Source: Helichrysum umbraculigerum (lineage: Eukaryota > Streptophyta > Magnoliopsida > Asterales > Asteraceae). From it: a DNA stretch of 64,000 nt. This document shows, one piece after another, positions 22,416 to 34,657 of the stretch. The stretch spans positions 140,283,259 to 140,347,258 of the forward strand of contig CATIUR010000003.1 of NCBI GenBank assembly GCA_949592205.1, given 5' to 3'. The stretch's first letter is position 1, and every line of letters starts with the position of its first letter. The translations under genes were made by a program, and so were the position numbers. The notes under the pieces are model-generated. The model searched no databases and was not told where the DNA came from. It saw only the letters and a program-made list of their open reading frames with translations.

Positions 22416-22427
22416 TGGTATCAGAAC
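22416..22427 (+). other. Copia primer-binding site
   Basis: TGGTATCAGAAC, one base after the LTR, is complementary to the 3' end of initiator methionine tRNA except at one position (the usual form is TGGTATCAGAGC). Confidence 0.85.
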
Positions 22428-23002
22428 GTAGGCTTAATAAGGTTAGCAATACAAAATGTTGATAAATTATATTATTTAGAAATAAAACTGTCTTTTATTT
22501 TGTTCAAATAACTAAATTAAGTATATATATGTAATAGATTTGTATATGTATACAATTAATTTATTTACTAATCAGACCTTAGTGTTTTAATGGTTTACAA
22601 TATATCCTCAATTTTAAAATGTTTTAAAATAGAACCATGAACCTTAAATGTTTAAGAGAGACTTTATATAATATGATTCATATATATATATATCATTTAA
22701 GTCTAAACACATCGTCAGTCAATTGATAAATCGGCTCACCTATAGTGAACAAACTATAAGAGAGGTATAAGGCGGGTCGCTTTGCTTCCCTAAAGAAGTA
22801 GGTTTTTAGTAAGTTTCGCGCTGACCTGCTTCTCCGCTTCTTTGTGCGTTCAATGGAGCTACCGAGGACTTTTGATAGGATGATGTCAAGATTAAAAGTA
22901 GGCTTAAAATAGTAAAACAAAATCCCATTTTAGCTATAGAAAATGTGAAAAGTATGCTAACCCATGAAAACCGCACATTTCTCGTATGGACTGTTAATGG
23001 AG

Positions 23003-25470
23003 TGATATCGCGTAAAAAGTCACGTTTTTACTACCGATATCTCTCTCATTCTGGAACGATTCTTGGCATATTAACTCAAATATAGCACAAATCAGTAACA
23101 TTATGCCAAGAAGGTCAAAACGAGGTTGCACGATAAAAATCAAGTAAAACGGATGTGAAACGAAGATTCCACACACGTTTGAAGATTCAAGGCATAAAAA
23201 TGAGATTTCAAGACCAAGGTGCCCTTCACCAACATCCATTATTTCCAAGATGTTCGTTTTCAAAATTCGGATCCAACAGAAGAAGAATCAACTGAAACGG
23301 GTAAAAAATGAAGATTTCGCGCCCGCCGGAAGATCCAAATGATCCGTACTTAATATCTGGAGCTAGGGAGCTCATCTCAGGGCCTATCCTATGTCAAAAT
23401 CTTCGTTTTTGAATTATGAATCCAACAAAAAAAGAATCAACTCAAACGGACGTATAACAAAGAAAACACGAACGAATCAACAAACAACGCAACGGGGCGG
23501 GGGTGGGCCCACCGCCGCCGGCAGCACCACCACCGCCGCCGGCCACACCAAGGGCGGCGCCGGCCACCCTGCTCCCGTCCCGGTTTCCGTTTTTGGTAAC
23601 TTTTGGTACCTGGTGCGGCCACTTTTCGTGTTGTACGGTACCCGGTTCGCCTACTTTTCGTATGGTACATACCACTTTTGGCAAGCTTTCTAACATGCAC
23701 CTCAAGGCCAACTTGTGCTAATGTGAGCCAAAGCTCACCTATAAATAGGAGGTTTTTGGTTCATTTGGAATACACCTTCACATATCACATATGCACTAGT
23801 TACTTTCTCACTTTCTCATTCTACTTTCTTTAAATTAGCATTATGTTAGTTTAGCATTTTGTTTAGAGTAGAAAGAAAGCTAGGAACGTGTTGTAATCTT
23901 TGGTGTACGCTTGGAGTTACGCTCATTAATTCAAGTCTATTCCTTCTCGCATATTAATCTCGGTTATCTCTATCCTTATCTATCTTAATTAAACATGTTT
24001 GCTTTAATTATGTTTGCGATCGTTATTACCATGATTAGCGAGTATATTACTATTGTATTTGTTGTGATGTAGTTAGTATATATAATTGTGGGATGACTTT
24101 AAATGCGTCGTGAAATAATACGATGGCCCCGATTCGACTGATTACTCGGTATAGTATTGGAAATGCTTTTGAGCATAGTACAAATATATGGAAGCCGGTA
24201 ACGACCGAAGGTAGTTGTATTATGGATCGACGTTATAGAATTGGAAACTTTGTGAACGGACTTATCTTGTGATTTTAAACCTAAAACTTATATTCGCCTT
24301 TCGATTAACAAACGTGATTGTAACCTTGTAAAGAGGAGTCGCGAACCTCAATACTCGGTCAATAGTTATCTGTGTAAAAACTGTGTTTTTAATTGTAACG
24401 TCATGCAAGCATTATAAAACGCAATGTGATTACGTGGACTTGCCATGAGTATTGTACACTTCCAATCACAATGTACTTATCATGTAAACATCGCGAAGCA
24501 ATTAAACTCACAACGGAAACATTGGTAAACAATTCAACACGTTGTGAGCTACTATAGTATTTTCCGACATGGTCTGGGTTTGACTTTACGTAAAAAGCCG
24601 TCAGCATTTTAATTAGTTGTTTTACTTTAGATTAGATTAGATTAGATTAGGTAGGCTAAAGGCTAAATGACCATTTACGAAAACCTAGGGATTTGTTAAT
24701 TGTAATGAGAAAGGCAAGTTTAAAATCCAACTTAAACCGATACTTTTTACTAAAACCATGAAACCTAAAGTACGGTACGCAAGAAACCTAAATGCTTTCC
24801 CTCGTTTATCATGCTTAAGTTTCATTGGTAGAAATTGATTAAATAAGTCCGGACACAAGTTCTAAGTTAGTTGTTTAATGGATTCATAATCATTGTGGTA
24901 TTAAGAACGGCTAGACGTGTTATGGACTTGCTACTCTATTCCTTCACCCACGAGCGAATACGTTCAATAATATGGGCCACTGACTCCCTCACAGGGTAGT
25001 GTGGAGAGTTGAGCATTGTCTGTCTGGTCAGAATCACGACACCTTAGTTCCTCGTGACATATTAGTTGATAACCGACTAATAAGGAATCTATTGGTTATA
25101 CCATATGTTAATGAATCTCATAAGCAACCCAATTTAGTTAATCATTTTCCCGTAAGAGTCATCATCCCATAATTATTAACTAACGAACTCACAACAAATA
25201 CTACTTTGCATATCTGATATCCTATTACATTTTATCCGCTTTATTTAGTTTATTTAGTTAACTGAACCAAAACCCCCAACGCACTCTTTTAAAACATTTA
25301 TTAGAAAAGAAAGATTGATTGGATCACCTCCGCTTCAATTCAGTTTCTCTTTAAGAACGACTCTAGGTCCAACTTACCGCCTACTAACCTTTTGGTTCAG
25401 TACTAGTAAGTCACACTTAGACCCCAGCAATTATAAATTATAAAACCACCCGTTGTTTTCAGCAACAACA
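23003..25470 (+). mobile_element. Solo LTR (2.5 kb) nested in the Copia leader
   Basis: It starts TGATATCGCG and ends CAACAACA, flanked by TGGAG at 22998-23002 and 25471-25475. A TATA box (TATAAATAGG) lies at 23740. Just upstream there is a GC-rich stretch (23495-23570) and about three degenerate repeats with ACTTTT followed by GGTACC-like palindromes (23595-23685). The long right half has no open frame. Superfamily is uncertain, possibly a Ty3-type family. Confidence 0.7.
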
Positions 25471-25856
25471 TGGAGCGTGTGTGGTTAACCGGCACATTAA
25501 TATGAGGACATATTGAGAGGTGATGTGAGACTCGCAATTCTCGAGCGTACTCGAGCCGGGCACCACGCGGGGTTTGCATGGTTAATTCACCATCTGGTTC
25601 ATGATCCTCGGCATACCAGTCATGAATGGTAGATGAGCATAACCGAGATTAACATGCCATTGATAAGTATCAATGAATCTCAAAGATCTAGGAGTTTCAT
25701 AGAAATGAAATAGACAAAAGTATTTTGTTATATGATTACGGCGACCCTTTTCATAAAACTGAAAATATAGATCCTAGCCTTAATTAGAGATTGGGTAATT
25801 AATTAAGGAATAGTCAGACTAACTAAAATAGTTTTATCTCAAAAATATCTGTTGAA

Positions 25857-28800
25857 AATGGTGATGATCCTCCCGTTCCCAATTCCGCAAATAACCTAAA
25901 CTTCTCACTACTCTCAGTTCTTGGGAGGGAAAGACTTACCAGTTCAATCTGTATGGACGGGTGAAGTAATCCTAGGTTCACTCTAAGGAACAAGGAGTAT
26001 GTTCTCGATGAGCTGTGAAACCGTAGGTACTAGAAAAAGAAATGTGTTCCCGACAAGAATAAGGAGTATATTCTCGATAAGTAAATTCCCACTATTGATA
26101 ATGATTCAGCTCAAGAAGAGATTAAAGCTCACCGGAAACATTATGATACCAAGTCTTGGTCAACATAATTCTGTCCGGTCAGCCAGCTGTCTACAAACAG
26201 TTTGTAACCTCATGTCAAAAGGTTTTGAATGATAAAGAGACCTGAATAATGGAACTCCAAAATTACTTAGCAAAGGATCAAGAAGATTAATGTGCCTTTG
26301 GCTCAGCAGCTCCTGTGTTGTCAATTGGTCATGATGCAAAGGAAAGGAAGAGATTTGGAATAGCTACGAATGGAAAGTCCAATCGTAGGGCTAAGAGAAA
26401 GATTGATTCTGAAATTGCACCAGCAATGATCCAAAGGAATCAGTGTGTTATACTGCAACACAGAGGAGCACTAGAAACGTCGATGCCCAAAATATCCGAA
26501 GGACCTTAAAGACAGTAAGGTTGAAAAGGATTCAAGTATATAAATGATCGAACTCTACAATACTACAACTTCTAATTTGTAGGTCTTGAATACAGGGTGT
26601 GATACTCACATTTGCACTGTATTGCAAGGCCTAAAGGAAAGTAGAAGTTTAAAGCATGGAGAGCTCAACTTAGTCATGGGAAACAAGAGAGTCATGCCCA
26701 TTGGAAAGTTGAGCTCGTGCCAAAATCCGGAGTTAGGATACATTTAAATAATGGCTGTTATTCGTCAGAAATGACAAGAAACATAGTTTCATTCATGCTT
26801 GTTTAAGGATAATTATCAGTTTTCATTGGATAATGAAAATGGTGATAAAGCGCTTCCTTGCAAAGGCATATATGAAAATGTTGAATATGTCAGCAAAGGA
26901 ATTTAAACGATGGATCGTCTAAAGAGCTTGACAAATCCAAATTATGGCAATATTGTCTAAGGCACGTAAACAAGAAAGAATATCGCCCAAACTCCAAAAG
27001 TATGGAGTGTTGGAATCATTCGACCTTAAGTCGGATGATGTATGCAAATCTTGTTTATTGAGAAAGATGACTAAATCACTATTCACATGCTATATGAAAG
27101 AAGTGATGGATTGTTCGACTTGGTATACATGGATGTATGTCGACCATTCTGATGTGCCACTAAAGATGGAAGTCGCTACTATGTCACCGATAACTTCAGT
27201 AGACATGGATATGTTTATCTAATTAAACATAAGTCAGACACTTTTGAAAGTTCAAAAAGTGTTAGGACGAAATAGAGAACCAAACGGGCAGAAAGATAAA
27301 GGTACTCCTATCCGAAATGGGAGGAGAAGACCTTAGTATCAAGTTTCTTGATCATCATAGGCATTGTAGAATTGTTTTACAAGTTGACTCTTCCTAGAAC
27401 ACCATAGCTAAATGGAGTAGGTGAGAAGAGAAGTAGAATCCTGTTAGACAAGGTTCAAATCAATGATGAGTCAGGTAACACTTCTAATAAGCTTATGGGG
27501 TTAGGCATTATAAAAGGTTGCACATATTTTAAATCTAGTACACCAAGGAAGGTTCAAAGATGTCTTATGAGATGTGGAAGAGAAAAAGTTTTTCTCTTGG
27601 GTACATCCAGATCTAAGGTTGTGAAGTTATCGTTAGACGAGAAACTTAGCACAGACTAGAAGCTAGATCTGAAAAGTATCTTTTCATTGGTTATCCACAG
27701 AAGTCGTTTAGATATTTGTTGCTCAAAAGAGGAATGTTCCTTGAAAGATAAATAATATATAAAGAGGACAGTGGGAGTATAATTGATCTTGAAGAAATTC
27801 AAGGATCTACCGATAAAGAACCTATGGCAAACACTGACACTCAACAAGAGGTGGTGACACCTGTTGAACTTGATGACATATCATTTCCCGCTTGCATTTG
27901 TAGAGTTAGAAAACCTCCTTGGTTCTATTATGGTTTCCATAAAGAAGAACAGGATAAGATTAGTGACTGTACACTAATTGAATTAGATGAGTCTGCTAAC
28001 TACAAAGGAAGCGATGGCAGGCCCTAAGGCTGCTAAGTGGAAGGAAGCTGTGAAAAGTAAGATTCAGTCTATGTCTACAACCAAGTTTGGAATTTGGTTA
28101 GCACTGCACTCAGTCTCAAGATGGTGAGTTGTAGGTGTATCTTTAAGAGGAAGATAGACATGGATGGGAAGTACACACTTATAAAGCTAGGATGGTAGCG
28201 AAGGACTATACTCAAACCTTCGGGATGATTATGAGGAAACCTTCTCACCAATGGCTTGAATAAAGTCAATTATGATATTGCTTACAATAGCTGCATTTCA
28301 TGGTTATGAAATTTGGCAGATGAATGTCAAAACCGTTTTCCTTAACAGGAAACTGATAGAGGATGTGTTCAAGGCACAACCGGAAGGTTTTGAAAATGCA
28401 AAGTATCCTAATAGAGTGTGTAAGCTTCAGAAGGCCACTTATGGACTTAAACAGGCTTCTTGTAGCTGGAATCTCTACTTCCATGAGAAAGTCTAACAGT
28501 TTAGATTTCTGAAAGCAAAGATGAGTCCAGCATATGTGTCAAAGTCAGTGGGAGTATTGTAGTCTTCCTGGTATTATATGTGAATGATATAGTACTCATA
28601 GGAAATGTAATCCCAACATTACAAAGTGTAAAGAGTTGATTGGGAGAATATTTTGCTGTGAAAGATTTGGAAGATACAATATATTCTTGGTACAAAGATT
28701 TACAGAGATATGTTTAAAACATCTCAAAAGGACTTCACCAGGACATGTACTTAGAATGAAATTTTGAAAAAGTTTTATAAATGGAGAATTCTAAGAAAGG

Positions 28801-29300
28801 GAATCTACCCTTACATCATGGCATAAAGATTACTAAAAGATTAGTGTCCAAAGACTGCATAAGATTGGACTAAATGAGTCGAGTCCCACAAGCTTCGGCT
28901 ATAGGATCGATCATACATGTCATGAAGTATACAAGACTCGATGTCTCATTTGCTTGGAGCATAGTGAGTTGACATCAGTAGAATCCTGGTAAAGGTCATA
29001 AAATAGATGTAAAGAATATTCTTAAGTATTTGAGAAATACTAAAGACAGGTTCTTAGTTTATGGTGGAGAAGAGAAACTTAGAGTAACGGGTTATAGTAA
29101 CGTAAGTTTCTAAACAGACAGAGATGATAGTCGTTCATAGTCTGGTTGAGTATTCTTACGGAATAGGGGAACGATAACTTTGAAAGGTATAAAGCAAGAT
29201 ACAATAACAGATAGGAATCTGAGTATATTGAAACTTGCGAGACTTCAATGGAAGTCATCTGGATGGGGAATTTCAATGGTGATCTTGGAGGTGTTCCAAT
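25857..29300 (+). pseudogene. Degenerate Copia gag-pol
   Basis: Recognisable Ty1 segments appear in order but in changing frames with stops. The gag starts near 25857 (LNFSLLSVLGRE; TLRNKEYVLDE) and a worn zinc knuckle lies near 26440-26500. A protease-like stretch follows (VLNTGCDTHICTVLQGL near 26586), with N where the catalytic D is expected. GAG-pre-integrase is at 26944-27120 (LESFDLKSDDVCKSCLLRKM). The integrase/linker region (IGYPQKSFRY, near 27690) runs to 28030. The RT is near 28270-28495 (FHGYEIWQMNVKTVFLN, YGLKQAS). An RNase H-like end (LRNTKDRFLVYGGEE) lies near 29030-29080. It cannot make a working polyprotein. Confidence 0.85.
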
Positions 29301-31280
29301 AGAATGAATCCCAATGAAATATTATGTGATAACGGAAAGTCCCAAACCACATTGAAATGAAATACCATTTTGTTCAAAGGAAGGTACAAAAGGGACACGT
29401 GATTGTGATGGACACACGATCAGTAAACATGCTAGGAGCATAGGTTTACGAGATAAAGTTATACTTGTTAGCCTAATTTTGAAACATTACAAACAATGAT
29501 GAGAACTAGAATAGACTTGGTGATAAATGATGGAGATTATTTATTGGAAGGTGTGACACCCCACAATTTAAGACATTTATTTGTGCCTAAATTATTTGTA
29601 ATTACATGTATTTAGTTGTATTAGGCTAAATATATGACATTTTGTGTAATTACATACACGCGTACGCGACTTGTTTAAATCGTGCAATTTCAACTCGGAC
29701 GGAGTCCGACACTGCTAAATATGGACGTTGGTGACAAAAATGAATAAATAATGTGGAATTATCCAAACAAACATTATTTACCTTAATATATTGCGAGAGT
29801 ATATTACACGTAGTACATAACGTATAAAACACACTATACGCGACGAAAACGCGTGAATCGAGCCTGACACTCAAACAAAGTCTAAACATATTTCGATGAT
29901 TCAAAATAAGTGTTTTAAAAATACTTAGGAATTCCATATGTCACTCACATATTAAAATGTACGTGAGAAAAATCTAACGATAAAACATAACTTAAAACAT
30001 ATGCGATCAACGTCTAACCGACAACGAAACGTAACCCGAATTCGAGGACCGAGACCCGAGCCCAACCCATAGTGGGCCAGACCCGAGCCTTGACCTAGAT
30101 CCAGCCCAATTCGGCCCTAGGGAGCAGCCCTAAACCGGCCCCCATATAAAACCCCTTAACCCTTATCATTTCCCTTCATTTCTCATTTAACAAAACACAC
30201 ACACAACCTTATCCCTTCCACCTCCCTCTCCTATTTCGGTTTCCAACTGAAAACCCACCCTCTCCATCATCATCCACGACTTCCTAGAAAAACTAAACAC
30301 TACAATAGTCATCTAGCCTCTTCCATCATCGAGTTTTGCAAGGAAAGGCGAGCAAAGGGCAGAATCTGTGCATCCATCATTTTTCCAGCTCTAACCCACA
30401 TTTTTGGAGGTAGATCTCCTTCCTTTTTGTTTGATCTTGCTTAGGTAACATGTATCTACATGTTAGAACACCACTCATACGTTATTATGTCCATATCCAT
30501 GCTTAAAAATCGTTTGATCGTGCTATTAACCACTGGATAATGACTTTACACAATGGACAATAAAATAGATAGGATTAGATTGACTATAAGAAACCCATTT
30601 CTTAATGAAATCAAGTGTTTCTTGAGCCTAAAACTAAGTTCATGATGTCTAGTTTTTGAATCTATAAGCCTCACGAATTTTGGAGATTATTTGCTATTTT
30701 AATTTAAAGAAATAAAAGTACATATACAGTCTGATAGTTCTGAGCAGAAAGTTTGGTCAAATGTATCAGGGCATATCTCCTTAACCGCGAAATAAAAAAC
30801 TGATGAGGCTAATTGGAAAAGTTAGATATTTTTGTTATCTTTAAATCCCCTACTTGCACACTTTGCGAAGTTTTGTAAAACTCAAGTTATGAACCGAACA
30901 TTGAACATGTGTCACTGAAAATAGCTGCTGGAACACTTATGCTTTGCGATTTTATTTCTTGAGTTGTTTTTGGTTTTAGAGTTCATAAAAAGATGTTTTG
31001 GAAACCTGAGACATAGGGGAATAACATATATTTTTATTGTATTTGAATACGAATGTCTTGATGGTCAAATCGCGTAGACAAAGTCGTCTAAATTTCGAGA
31101 AATATAAACCACGGACTGTTTTTGTATTCGCATTAAAACGACACTTTCGGAATATTCACGAAACATGAAAACTACTTTTTATTGACTTGGAAACACATTT
31201 AAAGCTTATGTAAAAGTTTCGGGTCAAACTGAGCATTTTTGACCAAAACCCACAAAATGAAAACCATCACAGCCCGACAT

Positions 31281-31565
31281 AGCGACACTCGAATCGAGTA
31301 TAGCCAACCACACTAGCGACACTAACCTAAGTGCCGCTACTCATCGATTTACCACATCTAGCGACACCAATCTTGAGTGTCGCTACTTTTCATGAAATTC
31401 CTACTAGCGGCACTTACCCGAGTGCCGCTACATATTCGTGTATCACTGATAGAGACACTAGTCCGAGTGTCGCCTATACTACAGAAATTACCACTAGCGA
31501 CACTTAACTGAGTGCCGCTACAATATCAAGTGACGCCTTTAGCGACACTAGACCTAGTGTCGCCA
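31281..31565. repeat. Regular array of seven palindromes in LTR G2
   Basis: Units of about 26 bp have arms TAGCGACACT and AGTGTCGCTA around 5-7 bases. Starts are about 31281, 31314, 31359, 31405, 31450, 31495 and 31540, so after the first the period is 45-46 bp. The ~19-bp spacers are all different. The unit at 31405-31430 has both arms changed together (GCGGCACT with AGTGCCGC). Confidence 0.9.
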
Positions 31566-31702
31566 ATTACAGAAAGATTAAGAATACTTGTTTTCACCAA
31601 GTCTCGATTTCGCGTAACAACAACGTTTACTAAACCTTATACGATACTACACGAACATAAAAACACTTATACTTATGACAAGTATACACTACTACAACAT
31701 AC

Positions 31703-31830
31703 CTACGAGCTTACACTCGCAGGAATAATTATATAGACGAGCTTACACTCGCAGGAATAATTATATAGACGAGCTTACACTCGCACGGATATGAGTTTAC
31801 ACTCGCACTAACGATACTTTCACACGAACT
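31703..31830. repeat. 32-bp tandem repeat in LTR G2
   Basis: CGAGCTTACACTCGCAGGAA plus AATTATATAGA is repeated twice. A third partial copy and two decayed copies of the CGAG..TACACTCG motif follow (GAGTTTACACTCGCAC, CGAACTTACATTCGTGC). Confidence 0.85.
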
Positions 31831-33798
31831 TACATTCGTGCAACACTTTTGTAATATGATACCAACGGCAAACATACGAATGTACTTTACAAGTATACAA
31901 CAGAATACATAATAATAACATATGGATTATTACTACCCGTCGTCACCAACGGGCCATACACGACTACAAACTACAAACACAGACGATTACAAACATTCAA
32001 ACAACAATTGGACATAACTAATTGAGTGGACAACTAGCATGGGTGATCTTTCGAGACACCAACATATTTACTTACTTGCTTCCAACCTTGCGCGTTTCGG
32101 ATGCCAGAAGGTTGCAGGGTTCGGAGAACCAACACACGCAGACTTACAGACTTACGGAATTACATCCGGGATACTTATTCGATTACACGAAAGTATCATA
32201 CTTGCTAGACTCAGGTGAGTCTTACAGCCCCACTTTTACTATTTTCTACTTTGAGGTGAGATACTTTGCTACCGTTTTACGCATGAACACAAATACTGAA
32301 CTTCCTACACTTCTTTTTACACACATTGCATGAGTACTTTTTATCCACTGAAAGTCTCCTATCGTAAGTTGTTAGTTATGGACTTAAGCGCGAGTACTAG
32401 TGAATGGATCTATTGGGACTGACAATCCCTGCCTGGGGTAGTAGCGCTACCACGGATTTCACCGTAGAAACAGGCATGTTAGTATTTGTTACATATGATT
32501 GTCCGGGATAGCACTCACGGGGGTACATCATATGATTCTTGGTTGAGTCATATTTACACACTGTTAAGCTTCAACTTATGAGCTCATGGCAACTGTACTG
32601 ATTTACTTACTTTGCTTGATAGCAACACGGGTACATACTTGTGGTTCATAACGATTACTTTACTACTAAACCTGTAAGATTCACCAACCTTTTGGTTGAC
32701 ACTTTTTAGCATTGTATCTCAGGTTTACAGCAGCAGTAGGACTGCACACCCACATGACTGATAGCTCGAGTCGCATGCATACACAACTTTTGGAGATTCT
32801 TTTACATTACTTTTTGTAATACCGGTTATGTATTAGAATCTCTAGGAAACTTACTTACGAACTCGCAGCTTACAAATATTTGATGGTATCAATGTAATAT
32901 TTTGTACTGTTTTACAAATGTTGCATATAGATGTCGGTTGCTTTATCTTTGTGCTGTTGATACTTGATTAGTCGCGCCCCGACCCGAACCGCTTCCGCAA
33001 CCCGAATTTGGGGGTGCGACAGAAGGAGTTCTACCAATTACTATCGTTTATCATTGTGTTTCAGTTTAGCATGTTTAGACACCACTTCCAGAGTAATAAT
33101 TTCTTACTCAAACCTCCTCAGTCGATCACACTATAGGAAGTATGTGGTGAATTAAGACTGTCATGGAGTGTTAGTAGATTGTCTATGGAGATTAGATATT
33201 GCATGGAGATTACTGCAACATTCATGGGTACTTAATGGGGATTTAAGTATAGGAGAAACCCGCACTCATGGAAGTTACTTCATGGATTGAAATCACAAGT
33301 AACTCTGAGATGATAATATCTTATATTCTTAAAATGGAGATACATGAGTTTCTAGTTTTCAAGTATGTTATACTTTTGTTTATTTAAACGCTGTGCGTAA
33401 ATGCCAGTCATAAAGGATACGCTAGGTATGACATGATGAGTTGACTAGTGCTATGTATGCAAAATTTATTTGTTCCTTTTGCCTAAGAGGAAAAGTGATA
33501 TCCATGGGCCCTCTGATGATTAAATGTTGACTCATAAAGTGCTTGGCCAAGCCAGGACTAAATTGATATGTACAATTCTGTAATCCCATATAGTAAAATT
33601 GATCGGAAATCAGAGAACATAATCTTGAATCTGGAGATTGATTAAATCCATGTCCCAGTTTCATATGATATCAGAAAGAAAGGAATATATGATCACTTAT
33701 CTAAAAGGACTGTCACTGGATATGATCAGAGTTCAACAGATGCATTGGACGGTACCTCTACTTAGGGTAGAGTCGGACCAATAGTAGTTGATGACTTG

Positions 33799-33812
33799 TC
33801 CAAGTGGGAGAA
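33799..33812 (+). other. Copia polypurine tract
   Basis: AAGTGGGAGAA directly precedes the 3' LTR start at 33813, as in many Ty1/Copia elements. Confidence 0.75.
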
Positions 33813-34657
33813 TGTTGGAAATAGTGTCCAAGGTCATAACTAATTGGTAAGACTATTCTAAAGGTAGAGTCCTTTTTGGGTTGCCCTCGATGAACAGTAA
33901 GAGAAACAATAAGAGAGATAATATTAATTGTAATTAATATTATAGTTAATTAATTAGTTTGTTAATTTATCAAAGTTGATAAATTAATTAGAAGCTAAAA
34001 GGAATTAACAAAAACTACAAAGAATATTTAGTTTGTTTATTAATTGAATATTAATATGAAACAAAATGGAATATTCTGAAAATCGTATCCAACCGGCGGT
34101 TGGAGGGTTCAACCGGCGATTGAAGGTTAGGGTTTGTAAGGCGGTGTAGACGTATCATGACTTGGGCAGGAATCAAGTCCAACCGGCGGTTGGAAGCTCC
34201 AACCGGCGGTTGGAGAACGAATTCAGTTGTCCCACATCGGCCAAGGGATAAAACCCTGGGCTCCCTCTCCCCTTATAAATAGAGGCCTAATCCAAGGTTT
34301 CCAATCATCCCAGATCCGAATTTAATTTGGTTCTTTCTCTCTTTCTCATTCTGAATCCTTGTAAGAGTTTTTACAACTTAGAGTTGGGACCCTAGGATTT
34401 GGAGTTTCTCTTGGTTCACGGGTGTGAAACATTAGAGGTGTTCTATTTTGGGCACTTGCCATCCAAAGCATGGAAGGTCGAGCAAGGAGTCTGCGTAAAG
34501 GTTCTGCAAGTTGGTCTGCGCGAGAAATTGGTTTTCTCAAATGTTAGTATTTTCTCATTTATCTATTTATTTTGTTATTGTTAATAGCTTTATTAAGTAA
34601 CGGTCCTTTAGGGTTTAGTTTCCTAGTTAATCTAGTTAGGGAATAGAAAACCCAACA
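33813..34657 (+). repeat. Copia 3' LTR
   Basis: Same order of parts as the 5' LTR: palindromes 34089-34213 (pairs at 20 bp, 90 bp apart), GTCCCACATCG at 34229-34239 and TATAAATA at 34274-34281, again exactly 34 bp between USE and TATA. Confidence 0.92.

Larger units (their letters stand above)
29552..33021 (+). mobile_element. Solo LTR (G2), 3.47 kb, same family as the outer LTR
   Basis: It starts TGTGACACCCC and ends GGGGGTGCGACA, flanked by GAAGG at 29547-29551 and 33022-33026. A TATA box (ATATAAAA, 30144-30151) is followed by a CT/AC-rich leader. The palindrome array lies ~1.1 kb downstream of it. It disrupts the Copia 3' end. There is no internal region, PBS or PPT. Confidence 0.9.
21571..34657 (+). 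mobile_element. Copia (Ty1) retrotransposon with two nested solo LTRs
   Basis: Flanked by ATAAT (21566-21570, 34658-34662). LTRs are 21571-22414 (844 bp) and 33813-34657 (845 bp), both TGTTGG...CAACA/CTAACA and about 97% identical by eye. The primer-binding site is next to the 5' LTR and a purine tract precedes the 3' LTR. The gag-pol is present in Ty1 order but broken by many stops and frameshifts. Solo LTRs at 23003-25470 and 29552-33021 inserted later; without them the element is about 7.1 kb. Confidence 0.92.

Noticed and set aside
29650..29937. 95-aa minus-strand frame at the start of LTR G2
   Set aside because: It lies in LTR non-coding sequence; there is no domain and no counterpart in G1.
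31281..31565. Regular palindromic repeats with unique spacers as a CRISPR array
   Set aside because: The DNA is plant nuclear, the repeats are imperfect and lie inside an LTR with a target duplication, and there are no cas genes.
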